In this document: positions 53,767 through 61,665 of the stretch, piece by piece
Layout of the letters: every line of letters begins with the position of its first letter
Numbering within the stretch: the stretch's first letter is position 1
Source: Polaribacter sargassicola
GTDB lineage: Bacteria > Bacteroidota > Bacteroidia > Flavobacteriales > Flavobacteriaceae
Reading direction: 5' to 3'
Assembly: GCF_021991835.1 (NCBI RefSeq)
Contig: NZ_JAHDAU010000005.1
Location: forward strand, 1-64,000
Length of the DNA stretch: 64,000 nt
Program-made: the position numbers and the translations under genes
Notes under the pieces: generated by a model
What the model was told of the DNA's origin: nothing
What the model saw: only the letters and a program-made list of their open reading frames with translations
Database searches by the model: none

Positions 53767-54675
53767 ATGATAAAATACTCATTTGTTATAACCACTTATA
53801 ATAGGTTAAAAGATTTAAAGAAAACTTTAAAATCTTTAGAAAATATTCTTAACAGAAAAGATGTAGAATTACTTATTTGTAACGATGCATCTTCAGATGG
53901 AACAAAAGAGTTTTTAAATCAATATTATAGTAACTCTACATTAATACACAATAAAAAAAGTAAAAGCCTAATTCATAACAGAAATGTTTTAAATAATAAA
54001 GTAAAAGGTGAGTATATTATTTCTTTAGATGATGATGCAAATTTTCTATCTGAAAATGTTTTAGAAGAAATAGATAAATGTTTTGTAGAAAATCCTAAAA
54101 GTGGTGTTCAGAATCTAAGGATTTTTTGGGGTAAAGAAAATCCAATAAAAGTAACAAGTACAGATAATTATGAATTAAATAAAGGGTTTGTAGGGTGTGG
54201 ACATGTATGGAGAAAAACAGCATGGAATTCCATTCTTAATTACCCTGCATGGTTTGTTTTTTATGGAGAAGAAGAATTTGCATCTTTTCAATTATTTAAA
54301 AAAGGATGGCAGGTTTTATACAATCCTAAAGTATTAGTTCATCATAGAGTAGATATTAAATCTAGAAAAAAACAGAAAGATTATAGAGTAAGGTTAAGAA
54401 GGTCTTTGCGTTCTGGTTGGTATCTTTATTTTTTATTTTATCCAATAAATAAAATACCTAAACTATTTGTTTATACCCTGTGGGTACAAATAAAAAAGAA
54501 AACTTTTAAGGGAGATATAAAAGCTACAATTGCTATTACACAAGCTTTGTTTGATCTTGTTTATAATATACCTAAATTAATAAGAAATGCTAATAGGTTA
54601 ACACCTAAAGAGTTTAAAGAATATAAAAAACTACCTGATACAAAATTGTATTGGAAGCCTAAAAAGACTGTTTAA
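53767..54675 (+). CDS. Family 2 glycosyltransferase
   Basis: About 302 residues, starting at ATG 53767 (MIKYSFVITTYNRLKDL); a GTG at 53743 is also in frame but would overlap the previous gene by 23 bases. The GT-A fold has VITTYNR, LLICNDASSDGT and the metal motif SLDDDANFLSENVL, and the acceptor-site region FYGEEEFASFQLFKKG. The C-terminal 90 residues are basic and partly hydrophobic (WYLYFLFYPINKIPK), suggesting membrane association. Specificity unknown. Confidence 0.82.
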   Translation: MIKYSFVITTYNRLKDLKKTLKSLENILNRKDVELLICNDASSDGTKEFLNQYYSNSTLIHNKKSKSLIHNRNVLNNKVKGEYIISLDDDANFLSENVLEEIDKCFVENPKSGVQNLRIFWGKENPIKVTSTDNYELNKGFVGCGHVWRKTAWNSILNYPAWFVFYGEEEFASFQLFKKGWQVLYNPKVLVHHRVDIKSRKKQKDYRVRLRRSLRSGWYLYFLFYPINKIPKLFVYTLWVQIKKKTFKGDIKATIAITQALFDLVYNIPKLIRNANRLTPKEFKEYKKLPDTKLYWKPKKTV

Positions 54676-54685
54676 AATATTTTAA

Positions 54686-55849
54686 ATGAAAAAAGTAGCA
54701 ATCATACCGTTAAGAAAAGGTTCTAAAAGTATAAAAGGGAAAAATAAAAAGAAATTATTAGGGAGACCTTTATTTTCTTGGGTGTTAGAAGAAGCTATTT
54801 TTTCTAATTTAGATGAAATTTATATTTTTACTGATGATGAAGATATTATTGATTTTGTAAATAAACATTACCAATGGTCTACAAAAGTAAAAACACTAAA
54901 AAGGAGTGATGAAAATGCAAATGATGTAGCTTCTACAGAAAGTGCATTGTTAGAATTTTCAAACCTTATTAATCATAATTTTGATATACTCTGTTTATTA
55001 CAAGCTACTTCTCCATTAACTATTTCAAAAGATATAAATGCTTGTTTAAACAAAGTTATTGTAGATGGATATAGTAGTTCATTATCCGTTGTTAGAACAC
55101 ATAGGTTTGTGTGGTCAGAAGATGGAAATCCTATGAATTATGATGTTTTTAATAGACCTAGAAGACAAGATTTTAATGGACTATTAATAGAAAATGGAGC
55201 TGTATATGCAATAAAAAAAGAATCCTTTTTAAATTCTAAAAATAGACTAAGTCCAAATATTGGTTTAGTAGAAATGAGTGAAGATACATTAACAGAAATT
55301 GATACCGAGAATGATTGGATAGTTGTAGAACAGTTAATAAAAAACAGGTTGCAACACCAAAGAACTGCTAAGCAAATAAAATACCTTGTGTTAGATGTTG
55401 ATGGAGTATTTACTAATGGTAGAGTTACTTTTAGTAAAGATGTAGAACTTTCTAAAGAATTTGATATGAGAGATGGTATGGGATTGGAGATTTTAAGAGA
55501 GCATGGTGTACAGCTTTTGGTAATGACTTCAGAAGATTCAGAATTGGTAAAACAACGCATGAAAAAACTAAAAATAGCAGCTGGTTATTACGGTATTAAA
55601 GATAAATACGCCTTGTTAAAATCAATAGCATTAAATAAAAGTATTGATTTTAATCATATAGCATATATAGGAGATGATATTAATGATATGGCTCCGATGT
55701 GTGCCGTTGGATGGTCATTTACACCAAACAATGCAATGACAAAAATAAAAGCAATTGCAGATATTACTTTAAATAAAGAAAGTGGAAACGGAGCTATAAG
55801 AGAGGCTTCGGAGTTTATAATTAATTATAATAAAAGATATGAGTGTTAA
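54686..55849 (+). CDS. neuA: CMP-nonulosonate synthetase fused to HAD (KdsC-like) phosphatase
   Basis: A 387-residue two-domain protein. Residues 1-about 225 are a cytidylyltransferase of the NeuA type (VAIIPLRKGSKSIKGKNKKK, LLQATSPLT, NRPRRQDFNGLLIENGAVYA). Residues about 232-387 are a HAD phosphatase of the KDO-8-P phosphatase group, with D237-V-D239 in VLDVDGVFTNG, TSEDS and YIGDDINDMAPM. The domain order matches vertebrate CMAS. It should make the CMP-activated form of a sialic-acid-like sugar, and the HAD part may remove a 9-phosphate. It overlaps neuB by 11 bases. The first motif is altered from the usual ARGGSK. Confidence 0.88.
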   Translation: MKKVAIIPLRKGSKSIKGKNKKKLLGRPLFSWVLEEAIFSNLDEIYIFTDDEDIIDFVNKHYQWSTKVKTLKRSDENANDVASTESALLEFSNLINHNFDILCLLQATSPLTISKDINACLNKVIVDGYSSSLSVVRTHRFVWSEDGNPMNYDVFNRPRRQDFNGLLIENGAVYAIKKESFLNSKNRLSPNIGLVEMSEDTLTEIDTENDWIVVEQLIKNRLQHQRTAKQIKYLVLDVDGVFTNGRVTFSKDVELSKEFDMRDGMGLEILREHGVQLLVMTSEDSELVKQRMKKLKIAAGYYGIKDKYALLKSIALNKSIDFNHIAYIGDDINDMAPMCAVGWSFTPNNAMTKIKAIADITLNKESGNGAIREASEFIINYNKRYEC

Positions 55850-56714
55850 CTATAAAAAGCCTTATGTAATTGCAGAAATAGGGTGTAATCATAAAGGAGA
55901 AATAGAAATTGCCAAAGAATTAATTAAAATTGCAAAGATTTTTTGTAATTCTGACGCTGTAAAATTCCAAAAAAGAAATAATAAAGAATTATTAACTGAA
56001 GAACAATACAGTGCTCCACACCCAAATCCTGCAAATTCTTATGGTGGTACTTATGGAGAACATAGAGAGTATTTAGAGTTTAATATAGAAGAACACAAAA
56101 TTTTAAAAGAGTATTGTGAAGAGGTAGGTATAGAATATTCAACTTCTGTTTGGGACATTACTTCTGCAAAAGAAATAGCAAGTTTAAATCCTACTTTTAT
56201 AAAAATTCCTTCTGCTTGTAATAATAATTATGATATGTTAGAGTGGTTGGCAGATAATTATAATGGAGAAATACATATTTCTACAGGAATGACAACTAAA
56301 AAAGAAATTGATGATTTGATTAGCTTTTTTGTAGAAAAAGGGAGAAATAAAGATTTAGTTGTTTATAACTGTACTTCTGGATATCCTGTTCCTTTTGAAG
56401 ATGTTTGTTTGTTAGATATTAAGTTGTTAATAGAAAAATACGGAGACAAAGTAAAACATATTGGGTTTTCTGGTCATCATTTAGGAATAGCTGTAGACAT
56501 TGCTGCTTTTACTTTAGGAGCTAATATAATAGAAAGACATTATACTATAGATAGAACATGGAAAGGAACCGATCATGCTGCATCTTTAGAGCCAATGGGG
56601 TTACGCAAATTAAATAGAGATTTAAAAGCAGTTTATAAAGCATTAACTTATAAAAAATCGGATATATTAGGTATTGAAGAAGTACAAAGAGAAAAATTAA
56701 AGTATAGAAAATAG
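55839..56714 (+). CDS. neuB: NeuB-type nonulosonic acid synthase lacking the SAF domain
   Basis: The 291-residue protein is the TIM-barrel domain of NeuB. It has VIAEIGCNHKGEIEIAKELI, DAVKFQK, IKIPSACNNN, ISTGMT, NCTSGYPVP, HIGFSGHHLG and IIERHYTIDRTWKGTDHAAS. It condenses phosphoenolpyruvate with a mannosamine-type or hexose substrate to give a nine-carbon 2-keto acid. Most NeuB proteins are about 340-350 residues with a C-terminal SAF (antifreeze-like) domain; that is absent here. Substrate (ManNAc, its 6-phosphate, or another) cannot be told. It overlaps the NeuA fusion gene by 11 bases. Confidence 0.88.
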   Translation: MSVNYKKPYVIAEIGCNHKGEIEIAKELIKIAKIFCNSDAVKFQKRNNKELLTEEQYSAPHPNPANSYGGTYGEHREYLEFNIEEHKILKEYCEEVGIEYSTSVWDITSAKEIASLNPTFIKIPSACNNNYDMLEWLADNYNGEIHISTGMTTKKEIDDLISFFVEKGRNKDLVVYNCTSGYPVPFEDVCLLDIKLLIEKYGDKVKHIGFSGHHLGIAVDIAAFTLGANIIERHYTIDRTWKGTDHAASLEPMGLRKLNRDLKAVYKALTYKKSDILGIEEVQREKLKYRK

Positions 56715-56726
56715 TAATTTGTAAAC

Positions 56727-58121
56727 ATGGCAAATAAAAAAATATTGTTTTTACTTCCTGATGGTGGAGGACTTAGAAATTTTGTGTATTCCGATTTTTA
56801 TAAAAAATTAGAAAAAAAAGAAGTTGAGGTATCTTATTGGAATGGTTCATTTTTTCCAATAAATAAAAAGTTATCTTATAAAGAAATTAAAATAGAAAAA
56901 GCAACTACACATTCTTTAACTTCAGTTTTTTCTAGAGCAAGAAAAAGAATTGAACTCAATTTATTTACCGATAAATTTAAGGATGATGTTTACCAAATGT
57001 ATAAGTTTCCTTTAACTTATAATAATTTAGGAAATACTATAAAAAGTGTAATGGTAAACACTTTAGAGTTATTATGTTCTAATAAAAAAGGATTAAATTT
57101 TATTAAAAATAAAATAGTAAAACTAGAAAAAAGTACTCAAAGGTATACAGATTGTAAATCTCAATTAGAGGCTTACAAACCTAATTTAGTTTTATGTTCT
57201 AATCAAAGAAATACACAAGCTTTAGCTCCCTTATTAGCAGCTAAAGATTTAGGAATAAAAACAGCATGTTTTATTCAGTCTTGGGATAATGTACCAAAAG
57301 CCATGTTGGTTTTAGAAACAGATTATTATTTTGTGTGGAGTGATTTAATGAAAAAAGAACTTTTAAAATACTATTCGTTTATTAGTGATAATGAGGTGAT
57401 TGTAACAGGTACTCCTCAGTTTGAACCTCATTATGATAATAGTTTAATAGAAAGTAGAATAGATTTTTGTAAACGTTATGGTTTAGATATTAATAAAAAA
57501 TATATCTGTTATTCTGGTGATGATGAGACAACTTCTCCATTAGATCAATATTATTTAGAAGATTTAACAAACGCTGTACGTAGTTTAAATAATAAAGGAA
57601 ACAATATTGGGATTATTTTTAGAAGATGTCCAGTAGATTTTTCTAATAGATTTGATGATATTATTAATAAAAACAAAGATATAATTGTACCTCTAGATCC
57701 AATATGGAAAGAGTATGGAAATGCTATGAAAGCCAGATATCCAGAAAATGAAGATTATAAATTACTTTCAAATATCTGTCATCATAGTGAAATGGTAACG
57801 AATGTGTGTTCTTCTACTGTTTTTGATTTTGTTATACACAAAAAACCTTGCGTATATTACAATTATGAACAACCTCAATTAAAAAAGGGAATTAGAGATA
57901 TTGGACAAAATTATGATTATGTTCATTTTAGATCTATGCCATCAAAAGAAGCTGTTATTTTTTGTGATTCTAAAGAGAGTTTAGAAAAAATAGTTGAAAA
58001 TACCTTGTTAAATAAAGTATCTAATGTTAAAAGAGGAACCGAGTGGTATCATATAATTGTTGGTAATGAACCCACAAAATCCACAGAGAATTTTGTGAAT
58101 TCATTGAGTCAAATTATTTAA
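56727..58121 (+). CDS. GT-B-fold glycosyltransferase-like protein of nonulosonate cluster
   Basis: The 464-residue protein starts with KILFLLPDGGGLRNFVYSDF and ends with a C-terminal half that resembles CDP-glycerol/UDP-sugar GT-B enzymes: FIQSWDNVPKAM, VTGTPQFEPHY, IIFRRCPVDFS and VTNVCSSTVFDFVIHKKPCVYYN. No signal peptide or membrane segment is clear. Because it follows neuA-neuB by 12 bases, it could be the transferase for the CMP-activated sugar, although it does not match known sialyltransferase motifs I can recall. The specific reaction is not determined. A decayed epimerase gene lies just downstream. Confidence 0.65.
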   Translation: MANKKILFLLPDGGGLRNFVYSDFYKKLEKKEVEVSYWNGSFFPINKKLSYKEIKIEKATTHSLTSVFSRARKRIELNLFTDKFKDDVYQMYKFPLTYNNLGNTIKSVMVNTLELLCSNKKGLNFIKNKIVKLEKSTQRYTDCKSQLEAYKPNLVLCSNQRNTQALAPLLAAKDLGIKTACFIQSWDNVPKAMLVLETDYYFVWSDLMKKELLKYYSFISDNEVIVTGTPQFEPHYDNSLIESRIDFCKRYGLDINKKYICYSGDDETTSPLDQYYLEDLTNAVRSLNNKGNNIGIIFRRCPVDFSNRFDDIINKNKDIIVPLDPIWKEYGNAMKARYPENEDYKLLSNICHHSEMVTNVCSSTVFDFVIHKKPCVYYNYEQPQLKKGIRDIGQNYDYVHFRSMPSKEAVIFCDSKESLEKIVENTLLNKVSNVKRGTEWYHIIVGNEPTKSTENFVNSLSQII

Positions 58122-58161
58122 GAATCATAATCAACAATCATAAAAAAAAAAGACTAGTTGT

Positions 58162-58460
58162 ATTCGGTTGTTAAATCAATCCTATATAATAATTACAGAT
58201 AGTGGAGAGGTTCAAGAAGATGCTCCGTCATTAAAAAAACAGTTTTGGTAACTAAAGATGTAACATAAAGACAAGAGGCGGATATAGAAGGAACAGTAAA
58301 ATTAGTAGGGACAAATCAAAATGTAATAATTAAAGAGGCTATTAATTTACTTGATAGTAGAGATGCTTATAATACTATGTTTGGAAATAAAAATCCTTAT
58401 GGTAATGGAGCAGCATCAATGCAAATAGTAAGTGTTTTAAAACAATTAACAGTAAATTAG
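58162..58460 (+). pseudogene. Remnant of UDP-N-acetylglucosamine 2-epimerase (WecB/NeuC type), C-terminal end
   Basis: This 343-base gap (58122-58464) has no intact gene. Reading from about 58168 gives LLNQSYIIITDSGEVQEDAP and then SLKK, a match to the TDSGG-QEEAP block of these epimerases. At the A7 run near 58232 the frame shifts by a lost base and continues as VLVTKDVT, an in-frame TAA at 58261-58264, then RQEAD, EGTVKLVGTN and NPYGNGAAS up to TAG at 58458-58460. Only the last about 95 of roughly 370 residues survive, with one frameshift and one stop. The epimerase makes ManNAc, the usual NeuB precursor. Confidence 0.8.
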
Positions 58461-58464
58461 TTTT

Positions 58465-59433
58465 ATGAAAGTTAAAATAGAAAGATATTTTAAATATCCA
58501 GATTTAAAGAGACAGACTCCCAATAATTCAATGAATTGGAAGGAATTTGTTTTTACTGAAGATGATATAGAAGAATGTGATTATTTAGTTATTTTAGAAT
58601 ATCCTTCAAATGACTTCTCTATTAAAGTAAATAAAAATAATATTATTCATTTATGTCTGGAGCCTCCAAATGAAATTTCTAAGTACAGACAATATGCAAA
58701 TAAAAGTGTTAAATATAATTATAATCAATTAGATACAAAAAATGGTAATATTTTATCACACGGAGCTCTCCCATGGCATATTGGGAAAGACTATGATTAT
58801 TTAAGTCATTTAAAAGTAGAAGATTTAAAAAAGGAGAATAAAATAGTATGGGTCACTAGTAATCAACGTAGCTCAAAAGGACATAGCAATAGAATGCATT
58901 TTTTAGATTCAATTAAAAATTTGTCATTTATTGAGTTGTACGGAAGAGGTATTAAACCAATAGATGATAAATGGGATGTTTTAAGTAACTCAAAATATGC
59001 AATAGCATATGAGAATTATAAAAGTGAATATTATTGGACAGAAAAAATTATTGACTGTTATTTAAGCTTTACAATGCCCATATATTTTGGGTGTAATCGT
59101 ATTGATAATTATTTTCCTAAAGACTCCTATATAAAATTAGATCCGAATGATAAACATATTGATTTATTTTTAAAAGAATTGGTAAACTCTAATAAGTGGG
59201 AAAAAAATATTGACTCGATACAGGAAGCAAGAGAATTAATTTTAAGTGAATATCAGCTTTTCCCTTTTTTATATAATAAAATTAAATCATTAGAGTCTAT
59301 TAATGGAAAATATATGACTCAAAAAAAAGAGATGGTTAGTATTTTAGGGGGTGATAAATACTTTAATAATTACCCTAAAAATGTTCTTCTGGAAAAAAAG
59401 ATTTTAAAAATTAAAAATAAACTAAAAATCTAA
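58465..59433 (+). CDS. Family 10 (alpha-1,3-fucosyltransferase-like) glycosyltransferase
   Basis: The 322-residue protein carries the GT10 donor-binding block near residue 175-205 (SKYAIAYENYKSEYYWTEKI then SFTMPIYFGC), as in bacterial and eukaryotic alpha-1,3/4-fucosyltransferases. Upstream blocks such as HLCLEPPNEI and WVTSNQRSSKGHSNR also fit GT10. It probably adds fucose (or another GDP-linked sugar) to the glycan. The ATG at 58465 comes 4 bases after the epimerase remnant. No GDP-fucose synthesis genes are seen in the window. Confidence 0.75.
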   Translation: MKVKIERYFKYPDLKRQTPNNSMNWKEFVFTEDDIEECDYLVILEYPSNDFSIKVNKNNIIHLCLEPPNEISKYRQYANKSVKYNYNQLDTKNGNILSHGALPWHIGKDYDYLSHLKVEDLKKENKIVWVTSNQRSSKGHSNRMHFLDSIKNLSFIELYGRGIKPIDDKWDVLSNSKYAIAYENYKSEYYWTEKIIDCYLSFTMPIYFGCNRIDNYFPKDSYIKLDPNDKHIDLFLKELVNSNKWEKNIDSIQEARELILSEYQLFPFLYNKIKSLESINGKYMTQKKEMVSILGGDKYFNNYPKNVLLEKKILKIKNKLKI

Positions 59434-59461
59434 TAATAAATTAAAATTAATTTTTAATTCA

Positions 59462-60535
59462 ATGAATAAAAAAGTAGCCGTAGTTTGTAATTATATTCTA
59501 AAACCAGACAGAATTGGTGGTATGGATAGATTCTTTAGATTGTTTGATGAACAATTAAAAGAAAATGAATATCATGTAGACTGGTTTTTTACAGCATATA
59601 CTACTTTTGATTTTTATAAAAACTTAAATATTTATAAGGCAAATCATACATCTGTAGAAAAAAAGTTTCTAGAAGTTTCTTGTAATCACAATTATGATAT
59701 TGTAATTACTCACTTTACTGAACTTTGCACTAAGTTTTACAAAGATGTTAAAAAGCAAAACCCTAATTCTTATGTCGTTGCTGTGGATCATAATCCAAGA
59801 CCTTTACAAGGATATTCGTTAAAAAAATCATTGGTAAAAAAGGTGAAATCTATTTTGTATTCAACTTATATAAATAGGTTTATAGCAGTTTCTGCCTATT
59901 CTAAAAAACATTTAATTAATGATTTTGGACTAATAATTAAAAATAAAATTACTGTTGTATATAATGGTATAGATACCAAAAATTTTATTTCTAAGCAGAA
60001 TTATAGTTTTACAGCAAAGTTTATTGTTGCCTGCCATTTAAGAAAAGAAAAAGGGTTACAACATTTACTTAAAGCACTAAATAATTTAAAAAAAACGTAT
60101 TCGGGTAGTATTATAGTAGATGTATATGGTGAAGGACCTTATGAAAATGAGTTAAGAAAGAAAACAGAAGAATTTAAACTAAGTAAAATTGTTAACTACA
60201 AAGGGTCTGTAGATAATTTATCAGAAATATATCATCAATATGATTATTTAATTCACCCTTCATTAGGAGAAACGTTTTGTTATAGTGTTGTAGAGGCTTT
60301 ATTGTGTAAATTACCAGTAATTACAACTAAAAACGCGGGTAATGTATTAGGATTGATAAAAGAAGAATACAATGGCTTTCTTTTTATGGAGCAAGACATA
60401 AATAAACTAACCGAAATTTTAAAGAATATTCTTACTCATCAAATTAAAATAGAAGAGTCTAATTTTAATTGTATTAAAATTCCAGATTTTACTTTAGATA
60501 ATATGGTTAAAAATCATCTAAGAATATTACCATGA
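59462..60535 (+). CDS. Family 4 glycosyltransferase
   Basis: The 357-residue GT-B protein has NRIGGMDRFFRLF-type N-terminal loop (RIGGMDRFFRLFDEQL), SAYSKKHLINDFG, VVYNGIDTKNF, and the C-terminal donor motif HPSLGETFCYSVVEALLCKLPV with the E-x7-E pattern. This places it in GT4, retaining transferases. It is cytosolic. It starts 28 bases after the fucosyltransferase gene and overlaps the next GT4 gene by 4 bases. Specificity unknown. Confidence 0.85.
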   Translation: MNKKVAVVCNYILKPDRIGGMDRFFRLFDEQLKENEYHVDWFFTAYTTFDFYKNLNIYKANHTSVEKKFLEVSCNHNYDIVITHFTELCTKFYKDVKKQNPNSYVVAVDHNPRPLQGYSLKKSLVKKVKSILYSTYINRFIAVSAYSKKHLINDFGLIIKNKITVVYNGIDTKNFISKQNYSFTAKFIVACHLRKEKGLQHLLKALNNLKKTYSGSIIVDVYGEGPYENELRKKTEEFKLSKIVNYKGSVDNLSEIYHQYDYLIHPSLGETFCYSVVEALLCKLPVITTKNAGNVLGLIKEEYNGFLFMEQDINKLTEILKNILTHQIKIEESNFNCIKIPDFTLDNMVKNHLRILP

Positions 60536-61665
60536 ATATAGCTTTTATTACACCAGAATATCCTATAGCTAGTTTTAAAGGAAACATTGGAGGTATTGGA
60601 ACTTTTACAAAAAACTTAGCAGAACAGTTGGTTATGAAGCAATGTAAAGTAACTGTTTTTATTCACAGTCAACCTAAAGAAGATATTGTTATTGAAAATG
60701 GTGTAGAAATACATTTGGTAAAAAAAAATGTAGTAAAAGGTATAACTTGGTTTACCAACAGAAGATCATTTAACAAGTATGTAAACCATATTGTACTTAA
60801 AAATAAAATTGATGTTATAGAAGCTCCAGAGTGGACTGGGTTTACGGCTTTTATGAAATTTAAATGCCCTTTTGTTATTAGACTACATGGGTCTGATACT
60901 TATTTTTGTGACTTAGAAAAAAGACATGTTAAATACAAAAATTATTTTTTTGAAAGAAGAGCTATAATAGGAGCAGATAAAATTGTTGGAGTTAGTGAGT
61001 ATGTAGCAAAAAAAACGCAACATTTGTTTAAGTTAAAAAAAAACATAGATGTTGTTTATAATACCATAGATACCAATTTATTTACTCCAAATCATGGGCA
61101 AATAAAGCAAAAATCGTTGCTTTATTTTGGAACTGTAGTTAGAAAAAAAGGTGTGTTAGAAATTGCTAAAGCTTTTAATAAAATTATTGAACAAGACTGT
61201 ACAGTAACCTTAACTTTATTAGGAAAAGATAACGTAGATGTGTTTACTAAAAAATCTACCTTAGAATTATTTAAAGGTTTATTATCAAACAAAGCATTAA
61301 AAAACTTTACATATTTAAATGCTGTCCCTTATAAAGAAGTATTGGCACATGTTCAACAATCAGAAATAATTTTACTACCTAGTTTTGCAGAGGCTTTTCC
61401 TATGACTTGGTTAGAGGCTATGGCATTAGAAAAAAAAATGGTGACTTCTAATATTGGTTGGGCTAAAGAATTAATGATAAATGGAATTACCGGATTTATG
61501 ATTAACCCAACAAATACAGATGATTTTAAAACTAAGACATTAACTTTGTTAAATAATAAGAAAGAAGCTAGTAAAATGTCTATAAATGCTAGGAAAAGAA
61601 TCGTTAATGAGTTTGATAGTAAAAAATCAATAGAAGAGAATATTAAATTATATAAGGGCTTATAA
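60532..61665 (+). CDS. Family 4 glycosyltransferase
   Basis: The 377-residue GT-B protein opens with IAFITPEYPIASFKGNIGGI, the classic GT4 start with a Gly-rich loop. It continues with FVIRLHGSDTYF, VGVSEYVAKKT, VVYNTIDTNLF, LLYFGTVVRKKG and the donor site LPSFAEAFPMTWLEAMALEK with E-x7-E. It overlaps both neighbours (4 bases upstream, 1 base downstream). Specificity unknown. Confidence 0.87.
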   Translation: MNIAFITPEYPIASFKGNIGGIGTFTKNLAEQLVMKQCKVTVFIHSQPKEDIVIENGVEIHLVKKNVVKGITWFTNRRSFNKYVNHIVLKNKIDVIEAPEWTGFTAFMKFKCPFVIRLHGSDTYFCDLEKRHVKYKNYFFERRAIIGADKIVGVSEYVAKKTQHLFKLKKNIDVVYNTIDTNLFTPNHGQIKQKSLLYFGTVVRKKGVLEIAKAFNKIIEQDCTVTLTLLGKDNVDVFTKKSTLELFKGLLSNKALKNFTYLNAVPYKEVLAHVQQSEIILLPSFAEAFPMTWLEAMALEKKMVTSNIGWAKELMINGITGFMINPTNTDDFKTKTLTLLNNKKEASKMSINARKRIVNEFDSKKSIEENIKLYKGL

